From positions 1,054,001 through 1,118,000 of the forward strand of contig NZ_CP054150.1 in assembly GCF_021310995.1 (NCBI RefSeq): a stretch of 64,000 bases of DNA. The letters are read 5' to 3'. The position numbers and the translations under genes are program-made. The notes under the pieces are model-generated. The model did not search any database. It was given only the letters and a program-made list of their open reading frames with translations, and had not been told where the DNA came from. Below, piece by piece: positions 1 to 18,122 of this stretch (the first letter of the stretch is position 1; the number at the start of each line of letters is the position of its first letter). This DNA is from Agrobacterium vaccinii. GTDB lineage: Bacteria; Pseudomonadota; Alphaproteobacteria; Rhizobiales; Rhizobiaceae.

Positions 1-2609
<2,609 letters not shown>

Positions 2610-2650
2610 GAAACAGAAGGGCAGGCACCTCACAGGTGCCTGCCTGTTTC
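2610..2650 (+). terminator. Long hairpin between rpoB and rpoC (attenuator or processing site)
   Basis: Immediately after the rpoB stop, GCAGGCACCT and AGGTGCCTGC form a perfect stem around a CAC loop. The outer flanks GAAACAG and CTGTTTC extend the stem. The 3' side has only a short T run (TTTC), so this is a poor intrinsic terminator. Partial attenuation or an RNase III-type processing site between rpoB and rpoC is more likely, but that is inference. Confidence 0.6.
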
Positions 2651-2783
2651 GCCCGATGGCTTGCGCCTGACGGTAGAAACTTCCGCCGCATTTTGCGGTT
2701 AATCATGTTTTAGGCATTGGCCGGTGATGCGGACTGCACCGCGCCAGATGCAAGCAAGGGGCCAAACCCCTAAGGAGACAGGC

Positions 2784-6992
<4,209 letters not shown>

Positions 6993-7041
6993 CGGTGGCC
7001 AGGGCAGGGGCCTTGCCAGAGGCACCGCTTGCTGAAACAGA

Positions 7042-7070
7042 AACGCCCGGAGTGATCCGGGCGTTTTTTT
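7042..7070 (+). terminator. Intrinsic terminator after rpoC
   Basis: AACGCCCGG and CCGGGCGTT form a 9-bp perfect stem with an AGTGAT loop, followed at once by a run of seven T. This is a textbook rho-independent terminator closing the rpoBC operon. Confidence 0.92.
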
Positions 7071-7169
7071 GTTTGGGATTTATACGCAGTATCCAAATTG
7101 AACTTGTCACAATGAACAAGATTCCATGTGATATCAGGCAGCACCAGTAAAGAATTTCAAGGTGGTGAA

Positions 7170-7607
7170 GTGGCTGCAGAAATTAGACTTGCTCAACAGT
7201 CAGACGTGTCGGCTTTGTTTGATGTTCGAACTTCCGTTCGTGAAAATCATATTTCTTTCGAACGGCTTGCTAAGATGGGCGTCACTGAGACTTCTATTTC
7301 AGAGATGATCGCCGCCTCGCATTGTGCGTGGGTCGCAACTATAGGCGGCAAAGTGGTTGGGTTCTCTATGATTGACATTAGCGATGCATCGCTTTTTGCC
7401 GCGTTCATACTCCCTTCGCATGAAGACAAAGGTCTTGGGAAGAAGCTCGTTTTGGCTGCCGAAGAAGAGTTGTTCAAACATCACGCCGAAATTTGGTTGG
7501 AGACGGATAGGGATAGTCGCGCAGCAGGTTTCTATCGGCACCTCGGCTGGGGCGGAGAGCGTGAGGCTGAGGGAGGACAAATCCGGTTTACGAAAATTCG
7601 GCCTTGA
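7170..7607 (+). CDS. GNAT family N-acetyltransferase
   Basis: A 145-aa acetyl-CoA-dependent N-acetyltransferase of unknown substrate. The start is taken at GTG 7170 (AAEIRLAQQSDV), which gives the usual GNAT N-terminus beginning with a beta strand. A GTG at 7128 in the same frame would add 14 residues and cannot be excluded. The acetyl-CoA pyrophosphate loop is the region HEDKGLGKKLVLAAEEEL (Q/R-x-x-G-x-G/A type, here ED-K-G-L-G-K). The C-terminal GFYRHLGWGG segment is the usual beta6-beta7 part. It stands alone between the rpoC terminator and the toxin-antitoxin pair, with visibly lower G+C than the ribosomal genes. It is probably accessory. Confidence 0.85.
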   Translation: MAAEIRLAQQSDVSALFDVRTSVRENHISFERLAKMGVTETSISEMIAASHCAWVATIGGKVVGFSMIDISDASLFAAFILPSHEDKGLGKKLVLAAEEELFKHHAEIWLETDRDSRAAGFYRHLGWGGEREAEGGQIRFTKIRP

Positions 7608-7672
7608 TGCCCCAGTCTGTAAAAGCCGCGAGACATAGCTGAGACTTTACAAATTCCAAATGCAGCTGTATT

Positions 7673-7684
7673 GTTACATGTAAC
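7673..7684. promoter_or_regulatory. Palindromic operator candidate of the mazEF-like pair
   Basis: GTTACATGTAAC is a perfect 12-bp palindrome ending 18 bases before the antitoxin start codon. Type II antitoxins usually repress their own operon through such sites. The binding role is inferred from position and symmetry only. Confidence 0.5.
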
Positions 7685-7701
7685 GAGTATCGGAGGCTAC
7701 C

Positions 7702-7926
7702 TTGGCAACGTCTGTCAACCATCGTGTACAGAAGCGTCGCGATGCTCTTCGCGCTTCTGGCCTTCGCCCTATGCAGATTTGGGTTCCTGATACGCGCCGA
7801 GCGGGCTTCGAAGCAGAATGCCGCCGTCAGTCCAGAGCGGTTGCTGCTTCAGACGCACTCGACACGGAATTCGACGCATTCACAGATGCCGCATTGGCTG
7901 ATCTGGATGATGAGGTTTCTGAGTGA
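7702..7926 (+). CDS. Antitoxin, MazE-associated DUF3018 family
   Basis: A 74-aa antitoxin that should neutralise the MazF-type RNase encoded next to it. It starts with TTG at 7702, behind CGGAGG at 7691-7696. The pattern RVQKRRDALRASGLRP-QIWVPDTRR-GF-ECRRQS is characteristic of the DUF3018 antitoxins found upstream of MazF in alphaproteobacteria. The acidic C-terminus (DAALADLDDEVSE) is the part expected to wrap the toxin. Its stop overlaps the toxin start by four bases (GTGA), giving translational coupling. The perfect palindrome just upstream is a likely autoregulatory site. Confidence 0.88.
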   Translation: MATSVNHRVQKRRDALRASGLRPMQIWVPDTRRAGFEAECRRQSRAVAASDALDTEFDAFTDAALADLDDEVSE

Positions 7927-8246
7927 GGCGAGGGGATCTCGTAACGGTGTCTGTTTCAGGTGACTTTGGAAAGCCACGTCCTGCTGTGATCGTTCAATCT
8001 GATTACTTTTCAGATACAGCAACGGTGACAGTGTTGTTGCTTTCTGGAACTCTGGTTGAAGCACCGTTCATACGCCTGACAGTTCAGCCATCACCTCAAA
8101 ACGGATTGACCAAGCCGTCTCAGGTGATGATCGACAAGTCAATGACTGTGCTACGAAACAAGTTAGGACCAGTATTCGGTCGCCTTGACGACGACATGAT
8201 GCTTTCGATCACAAGATCACTGGCAGTCTTTATCGGTATCGCCTGA
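7923..8246 (+). CDS. mazF: Type II toxin, MazF/PemK-type mRNA endoribonuclease
   Basis: A 107-aa member of the CcdB/MazF fold, expected to cleave single-stranded mRNA at short motifs. It starts with GTG overlapping the antitoxin stop. Diagnostic features are the N-terminal RRGDLVTV strand, the KPRPAVIVQSD segment carrying the conserved Arg, and the S-QVMIDK block that closes the active site. Length is normal for the family. The toxin-second, four-base-overlap arrangement keeps antitoxin in excess. The pair sits between rpoC and the str operon and looks like an accessory insertion. Confidence 0.9.
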   Translation: MRRGDLVTVSVSGDFGKPRPAVIVQSDYFSDTATVTVLLLSGTLVEAPFIRLTVQPSPQNGLTKPSQVMIDKSMTVLRNKLGPVFGRLDDDMMLSITRSLAVFIGIA

Positions 8247-8269
8247 GCGCGCCAGTAAATGTGGCGCGC
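8247..8269. terminator. Perfect hairpin between convergent genes
   Basis: GCGCGCCA and TGGCGCGC pair around a 7-base loop, starting right after the mazF stop. It sits between the convergent mazF and the minus-strand gene ending at 8281, so it could stop transcription from both sides. No strong U tract is present. Confidence 0.5.
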
Positions 8270-8280
8270 CCATCTCTTTA

Positions 8281-8574
8281 TCAAGCAAACCTGATAATCG
8301 CCACCTCACCCTCGAGCGCGCCCTGATAGGCAGATGCATGCGGTTCCTCGTCCGGGATTTCCGTCAGCATGCCGATCTGGTCGAGGTCTGCTTCGAGGAA
8401 GCCTTCTTCGGAGAGGGCGTTCAGGGCTTCCCGTACGGCGCTGTCGTCGTCGGGTGCGCGTAGGATGATGTGGATGTCGATGCCTTTTTCGCCTTCGCGC
8501 TCATAGGCCTTGCCAATGACGATAAAGACCATGGCATCGTCGCGTCCGTTGTCGTTGTCTGGTTCTGTGATCAT
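8281..8574 (-). CDS. Conserved hypothetical protein, acidic, 97 aa
   Basis: I do not recognise a named family. The protein begins with an acidic, disordered stretch (MITEPDNDNGRDD). A compact alpha/beta core follows, with a strand (AMVFIVIGKAYE), a second (KGIDIHIILRAPDDD), a helix (AVREALNALSEEGFLEADL) and a last strand (EVAIIRFA). That layout resembles small single-domain cytoplasmic proteins. It is transcribed away from the str operon, with the 520-base upstream region shared divergently. The ORF is credible from its codon pattern and acidic composition. The function is unknown. Confidence 0.65.
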   Translation of the reverse strand: MITEPDNDNGRDDAMVFIVIGKAYEREGEKGIDIHIILRAPDDDSAVREALNALSEEGFLEADLDQIGMLTEIPDEEPHASAYQGALEGEVAIIRFA

Positions 8575-9095
8575 GACGCGATTCCTTTTCTGGCTATGAT
8601 TTTGTGACGCAAGGTGAAGCCATGCCTGTGGCTCGTTTTCACCTCATGCCGTTATGGGAATCAATAGACGGCTTTTGTGAAAAGCCAAAGGCCGGATTGG
8701 AAAAACTGGACGGGGAGAGAGGGTTTATGTTGAAAGCCGCGCGAAATACTGTAGGTCAGGGGCTTGGGGCTGGTCCGCTGGGTACTAAATGCGGATTCAC
8801 CCTTGACGAAAGCGGGGTAAAACAGTAGTACGCCCGCCATCGGAGCCAATGTGAGGACTGGCCATCTGGAACGACTCGTTCTGGAGATCACCTCAAACAA
8901 GGGTCCAAAAACACGTACGAAACACGAATGTTGCACGCACGACGTATCATTTACGTCCTCTGCATTGAGTGGTCCATCCGTGAAAACCGGATCGGGCCAC
9001 GTTTTGCGCATGAGACTATGCGTGCGTCGTTGCCGGAAACGGTATAACCGCCATCCGAGAGGGTGGCTAAAGTAGTTTTTGCAAGGGATGGTTAT
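8575..9095. other. Noncoding leader/promoter region of the str operon
   Basis: No convincing gene lies in these 520 bases between the divergent unknown gene and rpsL. A 74-codon + strand ORF at 8604-8828 has no supporting features and is not called. A possible promoter is TTGACG at 8803-8808 with TAGTAC at 8826-8831 (17-base spacing), but the -10 is weak. The last ~90 bases lead to AAGGGA at 9083-9088, the ribosome-binding site of rpsL. Confidence 0.45.
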
Positions 9096-9467
9096 ATGCC
9101 TACCGTAAACCAGCTGATCCGCAAGCCACGTCAGGCACAGGTAAAGCGTAATAAGGTTCCTGCTCTTCAGGAAAACCCACAGAAGCGTGGCGTTTGCACC
9201 CGCGTTTACACGACGACCCCTAAGAAGCCTAACTCGGCTCTTCGTAAGGTTGCCAAGATCCGCCTGACCAACGGCTTCGAAGTCATCGGCTATATTCCTG
9301 GTGAAGGCCACAACCTTCAGGAACACTCCGTTGTCATGATCCGCGGCGGCCGCGTAAAGGACTTGCCGGGCGTTCGTTACCACATCATCCGTGGTGTTCT
9401 CGATACGCAGGGCGTCAAGAACCGTAAGCAGCGTCGTTCCAAGTACGGTGCAAAGCGTCCGAAGTAA
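9096..9467 (+). CDS. rpsL: 30S ribosomal protein S12
   Basis: S12, 123 aa, lies at the decoding centre of the small subunit and controls accuracy. The ATG at 9096 ([12 protein letters not shown]) is chosen over an upstream GTG at 9063 because AAGGGA lies 8 bases before it and the N-terminus matches the family. The PKKPNSA and [10 protein letters not shown] loops carry the wild-type lysines that are altered in streptomycin resistance. First gene of the str operon; rpsG follows after 78 bases. Confidence 0.98.
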
Positions 9468-9545
9468 TTCGGCTTTAAACAATTTCCGGCGCTGCGCGAG
9501 GTTCTCCGCGTGATAAAGCGTCCATAACCGTTGAGAGACAAGAAT

Positions 9546-10016
9546 ATGTCCCGTCGCCATAGTGCAGAAAAGCGTGAGATCAACCCGGACCCGAAGTTCG
9601 GCGATCTGATCGTTACCAAATTCATGAACGCCATCATGCTTCACGGCAAGAAGTCGGTCGCAGAAAGCATCGTTTACGGCGCGTTCGACGTCGTGCAGGG
9701 CAAGACCAAGGCAGAGCCACTCGGCATCTTCCATTCGGCCCTCGACAACGTTGCTCCGCACGTTGAAGTGCGTTCGCGCCGCGTTGGTGGTGCAACATAT
9801 CAGGTTCCGGTCGATGTTCGCCCAGAGCGCCGTCAGGCTCTCGCGATCCGCTGGCTGATCGCTGCTGCGCGCAAGCGCAACGAAACAACCATGGTCGATC
9901 GCCTTTCCGGCGAACTCATGGATGCAGCGAACAACCGTGGTTCCGCAGTCAAGAAGCGCGAAGACACGCACAAGATGGCCGACGCCAACCGCGCATTCTC
10001 GCATTACCGCTGGTAA
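9546..10016 (+). CDS. rpsG: 30S ribosomal protein S7
   Basis: S7, 156 aa, nucleates folding of the 3' domain of 16S rRNA and contacts E-site tRNA. The start is ATG 9546 ([12 protein letters not shown]), not the in-frame GTG 15 bases upstream. The family blocks [34 protein letters not shown] and the C-terminal [15 protein letters not shown] are intact. Second gene of the str operon, 27 bases ahead of fusA. S7 represses this operon in enterobacteria; the sequence here does not show whether that holds. Confidence 0.98.
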   Translation: MSRRHSAEKREINPDPKFGDLIVTKFMNAIMLHGKKSVAESIVYGAFDVVQGKTKAEPLGIFHSALDNVAPHVEVRSRRVGGATYQVPVDVRPERRQALAIRWLIAAARKRNETTMVDRLSGELMDAANNRGSAVKKREDTHKMADANRAFSHYRW

Positions 10017-10043
10017 TCTAACCGATCCGAAAGGCAGTCCGTT

Positions 10044-12143
<2,100 letters not shown>

Positions 12144-12209
12144 TCGGGGTACGCCCCAAACGAATTTTAGAGTTTATTCCCTTTACGGGATCAGAATGGA
12201 GAGCCACTC

Positions 12210-13385
12210 ATGGCAAAGAGCAAGTTTGAGCGCAATAAGCCGCACGTCAACATTGGCACGATCGGTCACGTTGACCACGGCAAGACGTCGTTGACTGCTG
12301 CGATCACGAAGTACTTCGGCGAGTTCAAGGCGTACGACCAGATCGACGCTGCACCGGAAGAAAAGGCCCGCGGTATCACGATTTCGACGGCCCACGTTGA
12401 GTATGAGACACCTGCTCGTCACTACGCGCACGTCGACTGCCCCGGCCACGCCGATTACGTGAAGAACATGATCACCGGTGCTGCCCAGATGGACGGCGCG
12501 ATCCTGGTTTGCTCGGCTGCTGACGGCCCAATGCCACAGACCCGCGAGCACATTCTGCTGGCTCGTCAGGTTGGCGTTCCTGCGATCGTTGTGTTCCTCA
12601 ACAAGGTTGACCAGGTTGACGACGCAGAGCTGCTGGAACTTGTAGAACTGGAAGTTCGCGAACTTCTGTCGTCCTACGACTTCCCAGGCGACGATATTCC
12701 AATCGTCAAGGGTTCGGCTCTTGCTGCTCTTGAAGACAGCGACAAGAAGATCGGCGAAGACGCCATCCGTGAGCTGATGGCTCAGGTTGACGCCTACATC
12801 CCAACGCCTGAGCGTCCAATCGATCAGCCGTTCCTGATGCCAATCGAAGACGTGTTCTCGATTTCCGGCCGTGGTACGGTTGTGACGGGTCGCGTTGAGC
12901 GCGGTATCGTCAAGGTTGGCGAAGAAGTCGAAATCGTCGGCATCAAGGCAACATCGAAGACGACGGTTACCGGCGTTGAAATGTTCCGCAAGCTGCTCGA
13001 TCAGGGCCAGGCTGGCGACAACATCGGTGCTCTCGTTCGTGGCGTACAGCGCGATGGCGTTGAGCGTGGTCAGATTCTTTGCAAGCCAGGCTCTGTCAAG
13101 CCGCACAAGAAGTTCATGGCTGAAGCCTACATCCTGACGAAGGAAGAAGGCGGTCGTCATACACCGTTCTTCACGAACTACCGTCCACAGTTCTACTTCC
13201 GTACGACTGACGTGACCGGTATCGTTTCGCTTCCAGAAGGCACGGAAATGGTTATGCCAGGCGACAACGTCACTGTTGAAGTCGAACTGATCGTTCCGAT
13301 CGCGATGGAAGAAAAGCTGCGCTTCGCGATCCGCGAAGGCGGCCGTACCGTCGGCGCCGGCATCGTCGCTTCGATCGTCGAGTAA
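12210..13385 (+). CDS. tuf: Elongation factor Tu
   Basis: EF-Tu, 391 aa, delivers aminoacyl-tRNA to the ribosome as a GTP complex. G1 is GHVDHGKT at residues 19-26; [13 protein letters not shown] (G3) and NKVDQVDD (G4) follow. The barrel domains include the [17 protein letters not shown] segment near the kirromycin and EF-Ts surfaces. It ends the str operon. Rhizobia often carry a second tuf copy near the secE/nusG region; that copy is not in this window. Confidence 0.98.
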   Translation: MAKSKFERNKPHVNIGTIGHVDHGKTSLTAAITKYFGEFKAYDQIDAAPEEKARGITISTAHVEYETPARHYAHVDCPGHADYVKNMITGAAQMDGAILVCSAADGPMPQTREHILLARQVGVPAIVVFLNKVDQVDDAELLELVELEVRELLSSYDFPGDDIPIVKGSALAALEDSDKKIGEDAIRELMAQVDAYIPTPERPIDQPFLMPIEDVFSISGRGTVVTGRVERGIVKVGEEVEIVGIKATSKTTVTGVEMFRKLLDQGQAGDNIGALVRGVQRDGVERGQILCKPGSVKPHKKFMAEAYILTKEEGGRHTPFFTNYRPQFYFRTTDVTGIVSLPEGTEMVMPGDNVTVEVELIVPIAMEEKLRFAIREGGRTVGAGIVASIVE

Positions 13386-13742
13386 TAGGGTAGGCGGCGC
13401 CGATGGCGCCGCAGCCTTAACGTCGGGCATCTGCCCGGCGGGATAATTCTGGACAATGGCGGTGTGAAAAGCACCGCCATTGGACGTTTGATAAAAAGCG
13501 TCATGGCGTTGCACTTTTTGTGCTTGAAAATGACAGTGAAAGCGCGTAAACGCGCACTCACACTCACCAGATTGGATTCGCATCTTCTGCGAGGCCCGGT
13601 GATTTGCAAATACAGACTACTGAAATGATTGGTGTGCGTCGTGCATGCCTCTTGATTTTTGAAAATCTGCGGCGCCACGATCAACTAGGTTCATGTATTT
13701 CCGCGTGCGGAAATTCTAAAACAAAGAACAAGGACAAGACGA
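13386..13742. promoter_or_regulatory. Intergenic region between tuf and the S10 cluster
   Basis: A 357-base gap with no gene. Two hairpins follow tuf: GGCGGCGCC/GGCGCCGC near 13394-13413, and a perfect 11-bp stem CAATGGCGGTG/CACCGCCATTG at 13454-13482. Neither has a long U tract. A small palindrome GCGCGTAAACGCGC lies near 13542-13555. The rest presumably carries the S10 promoter, but no clear -35/-10 pair stands out. Confidence 0.5.
13454..13482 (+). terminator. Hairpin downstream of tuf
   Basis: An 11-bp perfect stem, CAATGGCGGTG/CACCGCCATTG, encloses a 7-base loop 69 bases after the tuf stop. GACGTTTG follows instead of a U run, so it may protect the mRNA 3' end rather than terminate by itself. 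Confidence 0.55.
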
Positions 13743-14051
13743 ATGAACGGCCAGAATATCCGTATCCGCCTCAAGGCGTTTGATCACCGGATCCTCGATG
13801 CCTCTACCCGTGAGATCGTGTCGACCGCCAAGCGCACCGGCGCCAGCGTTCGCGGCCCGGTTCCACTTCCTACCCGCATCGAAAAGTTTACCGTCAACCG
13901 CTCTCCTCACGTTGACAAGAAGAGCCGTGAGCAGTTCGAAATGCGGACGCACAAGCGTCTTCTCGATATCGTTGACCCTACACCGCAGACCGTCGATGCT
14001 TTGATGAAGCTCGATCTGGCTGCTGGCGTTGACGTGGAAATCAAGCTCTAA
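13743..14051 (+). CDS. rpsJ: 30S ribosomal protein S10 (NusE)
   Basis: S10, 102 aa, starts [14 protein letters not shown] and ends with the [26 protein letters not shown] strand typical of the family. Besides its place in the 30S head, it is NusE, which joins NusB in transcription antitermination. First gene of the S10 cluster, behind AAGGACA at 13730-13736. A 170-base leader separates it from rplC, an unusually wide gap in this cluster. Confidence 0.98.
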
Positions 14052-14221
14052 GACCTCGGCCTGACCTTGCGAAAGTAAGGGCCGATATAACAAGGAAGGT
14101 ACGTGGAGCAATCCAACGACTTCCAATCCGGAGACCGGAAACGTCGTGAGATGTCGAAGGGAACTCCTTAACAAAGGCCACAGAGGGTTTTCCCTTCAAG
14201 GCTCGCAAGAGGATTGAACCA
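14052..14221 (+). promoter_or_regulatory. Leader between rpsJ and rplC
   Basis: A 170-base untranslated stretch inside the S10 cluster. Just after rpsJ, TCGGCC can pair with GGGCCGA, and CCTT with AAG inside it, making a hairpin at about 14055-14091. An internal promoter or an L3/L4-responsive leader is possible. The sequence alone does not decide. Confidence 0.35.
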
Positions 14222-14863
14222 ATGCGTTCAGGTGTGATTGCACAGAAAGTGGGTATGACCCGGGTCTATAACGACGCCGGTGAGCATATCCCAGTAACGG
14301 TACTGCGTTTGGACAACGTACAAGTTGTTTCCCAGCGCACAGAAGACAAGAATGGCTACACCGCAGTTCAGCTCGGTGCAGGCCAGTCCAAGGTCAAGAA
14401 TACGACAAAGGCACTCCGCGGTCATTTCGCCGCTGCCAGCGTCGAGCCGAAAGCAAAGCTCGTTGAATTCCGGGTATCCCCCGAAAACCTCATCGACGTC
14501 GGTGCAACACTGACCGCAGATCATTTCCAGGCAGGCCAGCTGGTAGACGTTACCGGCACCACGATCGGTAAGGGCTTCGCGGGTTCCATGAAGCGTCACA
14601 ACTTCGGTGGTGGTCGCGCTTCTCACGGTAACTCCGTCTCGCACCGTGCCCATGGTTCGACTGGTTCGAACCAGGATCCGGGCAAGGTCTGGAAGGGCAA
14701 GCGCATGGCTGGTCATATGGGCAGCACACGCGTTACCACCCAGAATCTGGAAGTGGTTTCGACTGATGAGGGTCGCGGTTTGATCCTCGTGAAGGGCGCC
14801 GTTCCCGGTTCCAAGGGTTCCTGGATCATCGTCCGCGACGCCGTTAAGTCGGCAGCGAAGTAA
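14222..14863 (+). CDS. rplC: 50S ribosomal protein L3
   Basis: L3, 213 aa, helps nucleate 23S rRNA folding and reaches the peptidyl-transferase centre with its central loop. It begins [16 protein letters not shown]. It contains the conserved [20 protein letters not shown] loop and the [21 protein letters not shown] block. That loop carries the Gln that is methylated in enterobacteria ([12 protein letters not shown]). rplD starts 12 bases after its stop. Confidence 0.98.
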   Translation: MRSGVIAQKVGMTRVYNDAGEHIPVTVLRLDNVQVVSQRTEDKNGYTAVQLGAGQSKVKNTTKALRGHFAAASVEPKAKLVEFRVSPENLIDVGATLTADHFQAGQLVDVTGTTIGKGFAGSMKRHNFGGGRASHGNSVSHRAHGSTGSNQDPGKVWKGKRMAGHMGSTRVTTQNLEVVSTDEGRGLILVKGAVPGSKGSWIIVRDAVKSAAK

Positions 14864-14875
14864 GGGAGCCTCATC

Positions 14876-15496
14876 ATGGAATTGAACGTCACAACCCTCG
14901 AGGGAAAAGACGCCGGCAAGGTATCCCTGTCGGACGAAATTTTCGGCCTCGACCCACGCCAGGATATCCTGGCCCGCATGGTTCGTTACCAGCTCGCCAA
15001 GAAGCAGCAGGGAACGCATAAATCCAAGAACCGTTCGGAAGTTTCCCGCACGGGTGCAAAGATGTACAAGCAGAAGGGTACGGGCCGCGCTCGTCACCAT
15101 TCGGCACGCGCACCGCAGTTTCGCGGCGGCGGCAAGGCCCACGGCCCAGTCGTTCGCAGCCATGCACATGACCTTCCTAAGAAGGTTCGTGCACTCGCTC
15201 TGCGTCACGCACTCTCTGCCAAGCTGAAGGCCGAAGACCTGATCATCATCGATCAGCTCGTGGCAACCGAAGCAAAGACCAAGTCTCTGCTGGGTAGCTT
15301 CGCATCGCTTGGCCTGACCAACGCTCTCGTCATCGGTGGCGCAGAACTTGACGGCAACTTCAAGCTCGCAGCACAGAACATCCCGAATGTGGACGTTCTT
15401 CCGATCCAGGGCATCAATGTTTACGACATACTGCGTCGTGGCAAGCTCGTGCTTTCCAAGGCTGCAGTTGAAGCCCTTGAGGAGCGGTTCAAATGA
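14876..15496 (+). CDS. rplD: 50S ribosomal protein L4
   Basis: L4, 206 aa, has an extended loop lining the peptide exit tunnel. The loop ([20 protein letters not shown], near residues 64-84) is intact, so no macrolide-resistance-type change is evident. In enterobacteria L4 also represses the S10 operon; this is not shown here. The gene overlaps rplW by four bases (ATGA), so the two are translationally coupled. Confidence 0.98.
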   Translation: MELNVTTLEGKDAGKVSLSDEIFGLDPRQDILARMVRYQLAKKQQGTHKSKNRSEVSRTGAKMYKQKGTGRARHHSARAPQFRGGGKAHGPVVRSHAHDLPKKVRALALRHALSAKLKAEDLIIIDQLVATEAKTKSLLGSFASLGLTNALVIGGAELDGNFKLAAQNIPNVDVLPIQGINVYDILRRGKLVLSKAAVEALEERFK

Positions 15497-15786
15497 CGGA
15501 TCTTCGCCACTACGATGTGATCGTGTCTCCATCGATCACGGAAAAGTCGACGCTGGTCTCCGAACAGAACCAGGTCGTATTCAACGTCGCCAAAGACGCT
15601 TCGAAGCCTGAAATCAAGGCAGCTATCGAAGCACTCTTCGGCGTCAAGGTCACGGCTGTGAACACGCTTATCCGCAAGGGTAAGACCCGTCGTTTCCGTG
15701 GATTCGCTGGTAAGCGTAAGGATGTCAAGAAAGCCATCGTTACGCTGGCCGAAGGTCAATCCATCGACGTGTCCACCGGACTCTAA
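15493..15786 (+). CDS. rplW: 50S ribosomal protein L23
   Basis: L23, 97 aa, sits at the tunnel exit and docks trigger factor and the signal recognition particle. The family pattern [14 protein letters not shown] at the N-terminus and [16 protein letters not shown] further on are present. It starts inside the rplD stop (ATGA). rplB begins 44 bases downstream. Confidence 0.98.
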   Translation: MTDLRHYDVIVSPSITEKSTLVSEQNQVVFNVAKDASKPEIKAAIEALFGVKVTAVNTLIRKGKTRRFRGFAGKRKDVKKAIVTLAEGQSIDVSTGL

Positions 15787-15830
15787 AGGTTAGGCCCAAG
15801 CGGGCAAAGACCCAAAAGGGAACAAATACA

Positions 15831-16667
15831 ATGGCATTGAAAAGTTTCAATCCGACCACGCCAAGCCAGCGTCAGCTGGTTATCGTGGACCGTTCTTCGC
15901 TCTACAAGGGCAAGCCGGTAAAGGCTCTCACAGAGGGCCTCAGCTCGAAGGGTGGCCGTAACAACCAGGGCCGGATCACCGTTCGTTTTCAGGGCGGCGG
16001 TCACAAGCGGACCTACCGTCTGGTAGACTTCAAGCGTCGTAAATTCGACGTTGAAGGTACGGTCGAGCGTCTGGAATATGACCCTAACCGCACCGCATTC
16101 ATCGCGCTCGTGACATACACGGACGGCGAACAGGCTTACATTCTCGCGCCACAGCGTCTCGCTGCCGGTGACAAGGTGATTGCCTCCGAAAAGGCAGTGG
16201 ACGTGAAGCCAGGCAACACTATGCCTCTTCAGTACATTCCTGTCGGATCAATCATCCACAACGTCGAGATGAAGCCTGCAAAGGGTGGTCAGATTGCCCG
16301 CTCTGCCGGTACCTATGTTCAGCTCGTTGGCCGCGATGCGGGGATGGCGATCCTTCGCTTGAACTCCGGCGAGCAGCGTCTCGTGCATGGCTCTTGCCTT
16401 GCATCCATCGGCGCTGTCTCGAATGCCGATCACGGCAACATCAACGACGGCAAAGCAGGTCGTTCACGCTGGCGCGGCAAGAAGCCTCACGTTCGCGGTG
16501 TCGTGATGAACCCGGTTGACCACCCACACGGTGGTGGTGAAGGTCGCACGTCGGGTGGTCGTCACCCGGTTACCCCTTGGGGTAAGCCTACCAAGGGCAA
16601 GCGCACCCGCTCGAACAAGTCGACCGACAAGTTCATCATGCGTTCGCGCCATCAGCGCAAGAAGTAA
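15831..16667 (+). CDS. rplB: 50S ribosomal protein L2
   Basis: L2, 278 aa, is needed for subunit association and peptidyl-transferase activity. The [12 protein letters not shown] motif near residue 228 contains the histidine long implicated in activity. N-terminal [17 protein letters not shown] and C-terminal RSRHQRKK are normal. rpsS follows after 15 bases with GAGAGGAA as its ribosome-binding site. Confidence 0.98.
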   Translation: MALKSFNPTTPSQRQLVIVDRSSLYKGKPVKALTEGLSSKGGRNNQGRITVRFQGGGHKRTYRLVDFKRRKFDVEGTVERLEYDPNRTAFIALVTYTDGEQAYILAPQRLAAGDKVIASEKAVDVKPGNTMPLQYIPVGSIIHNVEMKPAKGGQIARSAGTYVQLVGRDAGMAILRLNSGEQRLVHGSCLASIGAVSNADHGNINDGKAGRSRWRGKKPHVRGVVMNPVDHPHGGGEGRTSGGRHPVTPWGKPTKGKRTRSNKSTDKFIMRSRHQRKK

Positions 16668-16682
16668 GAGAGGAACTCTCAA

Positions 16683-16961
16683 ATGGCTCGTTCAGTATGG
16701 AAAGGTCCGTTTGTTGACGGCTATCTTCTCACGAAAGCTGAGAAGGTACGTGAAGGCGGACGCAATGAAGTGATCAAGATCTGGAGCCGTCGCTCCACGA
16801 TCCTGCCGCAGTTCGTTGGTCTGACATTCGGCGTCTACAACGGCAGCAAGCATGTGCCCGTCTCGGTCAACGAAGACATGGTCGGACACAAGTTCGGTGA
16901 ATTCTCTCCGACCCGGACCTATTACGGTCATGGCGCGGACAAGAAGGCAAAGAGGAAGTAA
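16683..16961 (+). CDS. rpsS: 30S ribosomal protein S19
   Basis: S19, 92 aa, lies in the head of the small subunit close to the A-site tRNA and forms a complex with S13. [16 protein letters not shown] and [16 protein letters not shown] are the family signatures. rplV starts two bases after its stop, so the two are translated as a unit. Confidence 0.98.
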   Translation: MARSVWKGPFVDGYLLTKAEKVREGGRNEVIKIWSRRSTILPQFVGLTFGVYNGSKHVPVSVNEDMVGHKFGEFSPTRTYYGHGADKKAKRK

Positions 16962-16963
16962 TC

Positions 16964-17353
16964 ATGGCGAAGGCTAAGACCGAACGCCGGCTGAAGGACA
17001 ATGAGGCTCAGGCCATTGCCCGCACGCTCCGCGTCAGCCCCCAGAAACTTAACCTGGTTGCCGCTCTTATCCGTGGCAAGAAGGTAGATCGCGCTCTCGC
17101 CGAGCTCGAATTCTCCCGCAAGCGCATCGCTTCCACCGTCAAGAAGACGCTGGAATCGGCAATCGCGAACGCAGAAAACAACCATGATCTCGACGTCGAC
17201 GCTCTCGTCGTCGCCGAGGCCTATGTCGGCAAGTCCATCACCATGAAGCGTTTCCATGCTCGTGGCCGTGGCCGTGCATCGCGTATCGAGAAGCCTTTCG
17301 CACACTTGACGATCGTTGTTCGTGAAGTGGAAGAAAAAGGGGAGGCCGCATAA
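16964..17353 (+). CDS. rplV: 50S ribosomal protein L22
   Basis: L22, 129 aa, binds all 23S domains, and its beta hairpin lines the exit tunnel. The hairpin [19 protein letters not shown] shows no macrolide-type insertion or deletion. Its stop shares one base with the rpsC start (TAATG), so reinitiation is likely. Confidence 0.98.
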   Translation: MAKAKTERRLKDNEAQAIARTLRVSPQKLNLVAALIRGKKVDRALAELEFSRKRIASTVKKTLESAIANAENNHDLDVDALVVAEAYVGKSITMKRFHARGRGRASRIEKPFAHLTIVVREVEEKGEAA

Positions 17354-18084
17354 TGGGTCAGAAAATCAATCCAATCGGCTTCCGCCTCGGCATCAACCGT
17401 ACGTGGGACAGCCGCTGGTACGCAGACACTGCCGAATATGGCAAGCTGCTGCATGAAGACCTCGCTATCCGTGCTTACCTGATCAAGGAATTGAAGCAGG
17501 CCGGCATCGCCAAGGTCATCATCGAGCGTCCGCACAAGAAGTGCCGCGTGACCATTCACTCGGCTCGTCCGGGTCTGATCATCGGCAAGAAGGGTGCAGA
17601 CATCGAGAAGCTTCGCAAGAAGATTTCCGAGATGACTGCTTCTGAGACGCACCTCAACATCGTTGAAGTGCGCAAGCCGGAAATCGACGCAACGCTCGTT
17701 GCTCAGTCGATCGCTCAGCAGCTCGAACGTCGCGTGGCTTTCCGCCGCGCCATGAAGCGCGCTGTTCAGTCCGCACTGCGTCTTGGCGCCGAAGGCATCA
17801 AGATCACCTGCGGTGGCCGTCTTGGTGGCGCTGAAATCGCTCGTACCGAATGGTACCGCGAAGGTCGCGTTCCATTGCACACGCTGCGTGCGGACATCGA
17901 CTACGGTGTGGCAGAAGCCACGACCGCATTCGGCATCTGCGGCATCAAGGTTTGGATTTTCAAGGGCGAAATCCTTGAGCACGATCCAATGGCTTCCGAG
18001 CGTCGTGGGCTCGAAGGCGATGCACAGGGTCCGGCAAGCCGTGAGCGCGGCGATCGTGGCGACCGTCGCCGCGAAAACGCTTGA
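17353..18084 (+). CDS. rpsC: 30S ribosomal protein S3
   Basis: S3, 243 aa, lies at the mRNA entry pore. The KH domain is visible as [16 protein letters not shown] near residues 75-90. The C-terminal domain carries [23 protein letters not shown]. The last ~25 residues are Arg/Asp/Glu-rich and presumably disordered, which is common in alphaproteobacterial S3. It is coupled to rplV; rplP starts 38 bases on. Confidence 0.98.
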   Translation: MGQKINPIGFRLGINRTWDSRWYADTAEYGKLLHEDLAIRAYLIKELKQAGIAKVIIERPHKKCRVTIHSARPGLIIGKKGADIEKLRKKISEMTASETHLNIVEVRKPEIDATLVAQSIAQQLERRVAFRRAMKRAVQSALRLGAEGIKITCGGRLGGAEIARTEWYREGRVPLHTLRADIDYGVAEATTAFGICGIKVWIFKGEILEHDPMASERRGLEGDAQGPASRERGDRGDRRRENA

Positions 18085-18122
18085 TTGACGCTGGCGAAAG
18101 ATAAGCTCGGAGAAGTTAGAAA

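Noticed and set aside
8604..8828. 74-codon ORF upstream of rpsL
   Set aside because: No recognisable motif. It lies in the promoter region of the str operon and its product shows no organised secondary-structure pattern.
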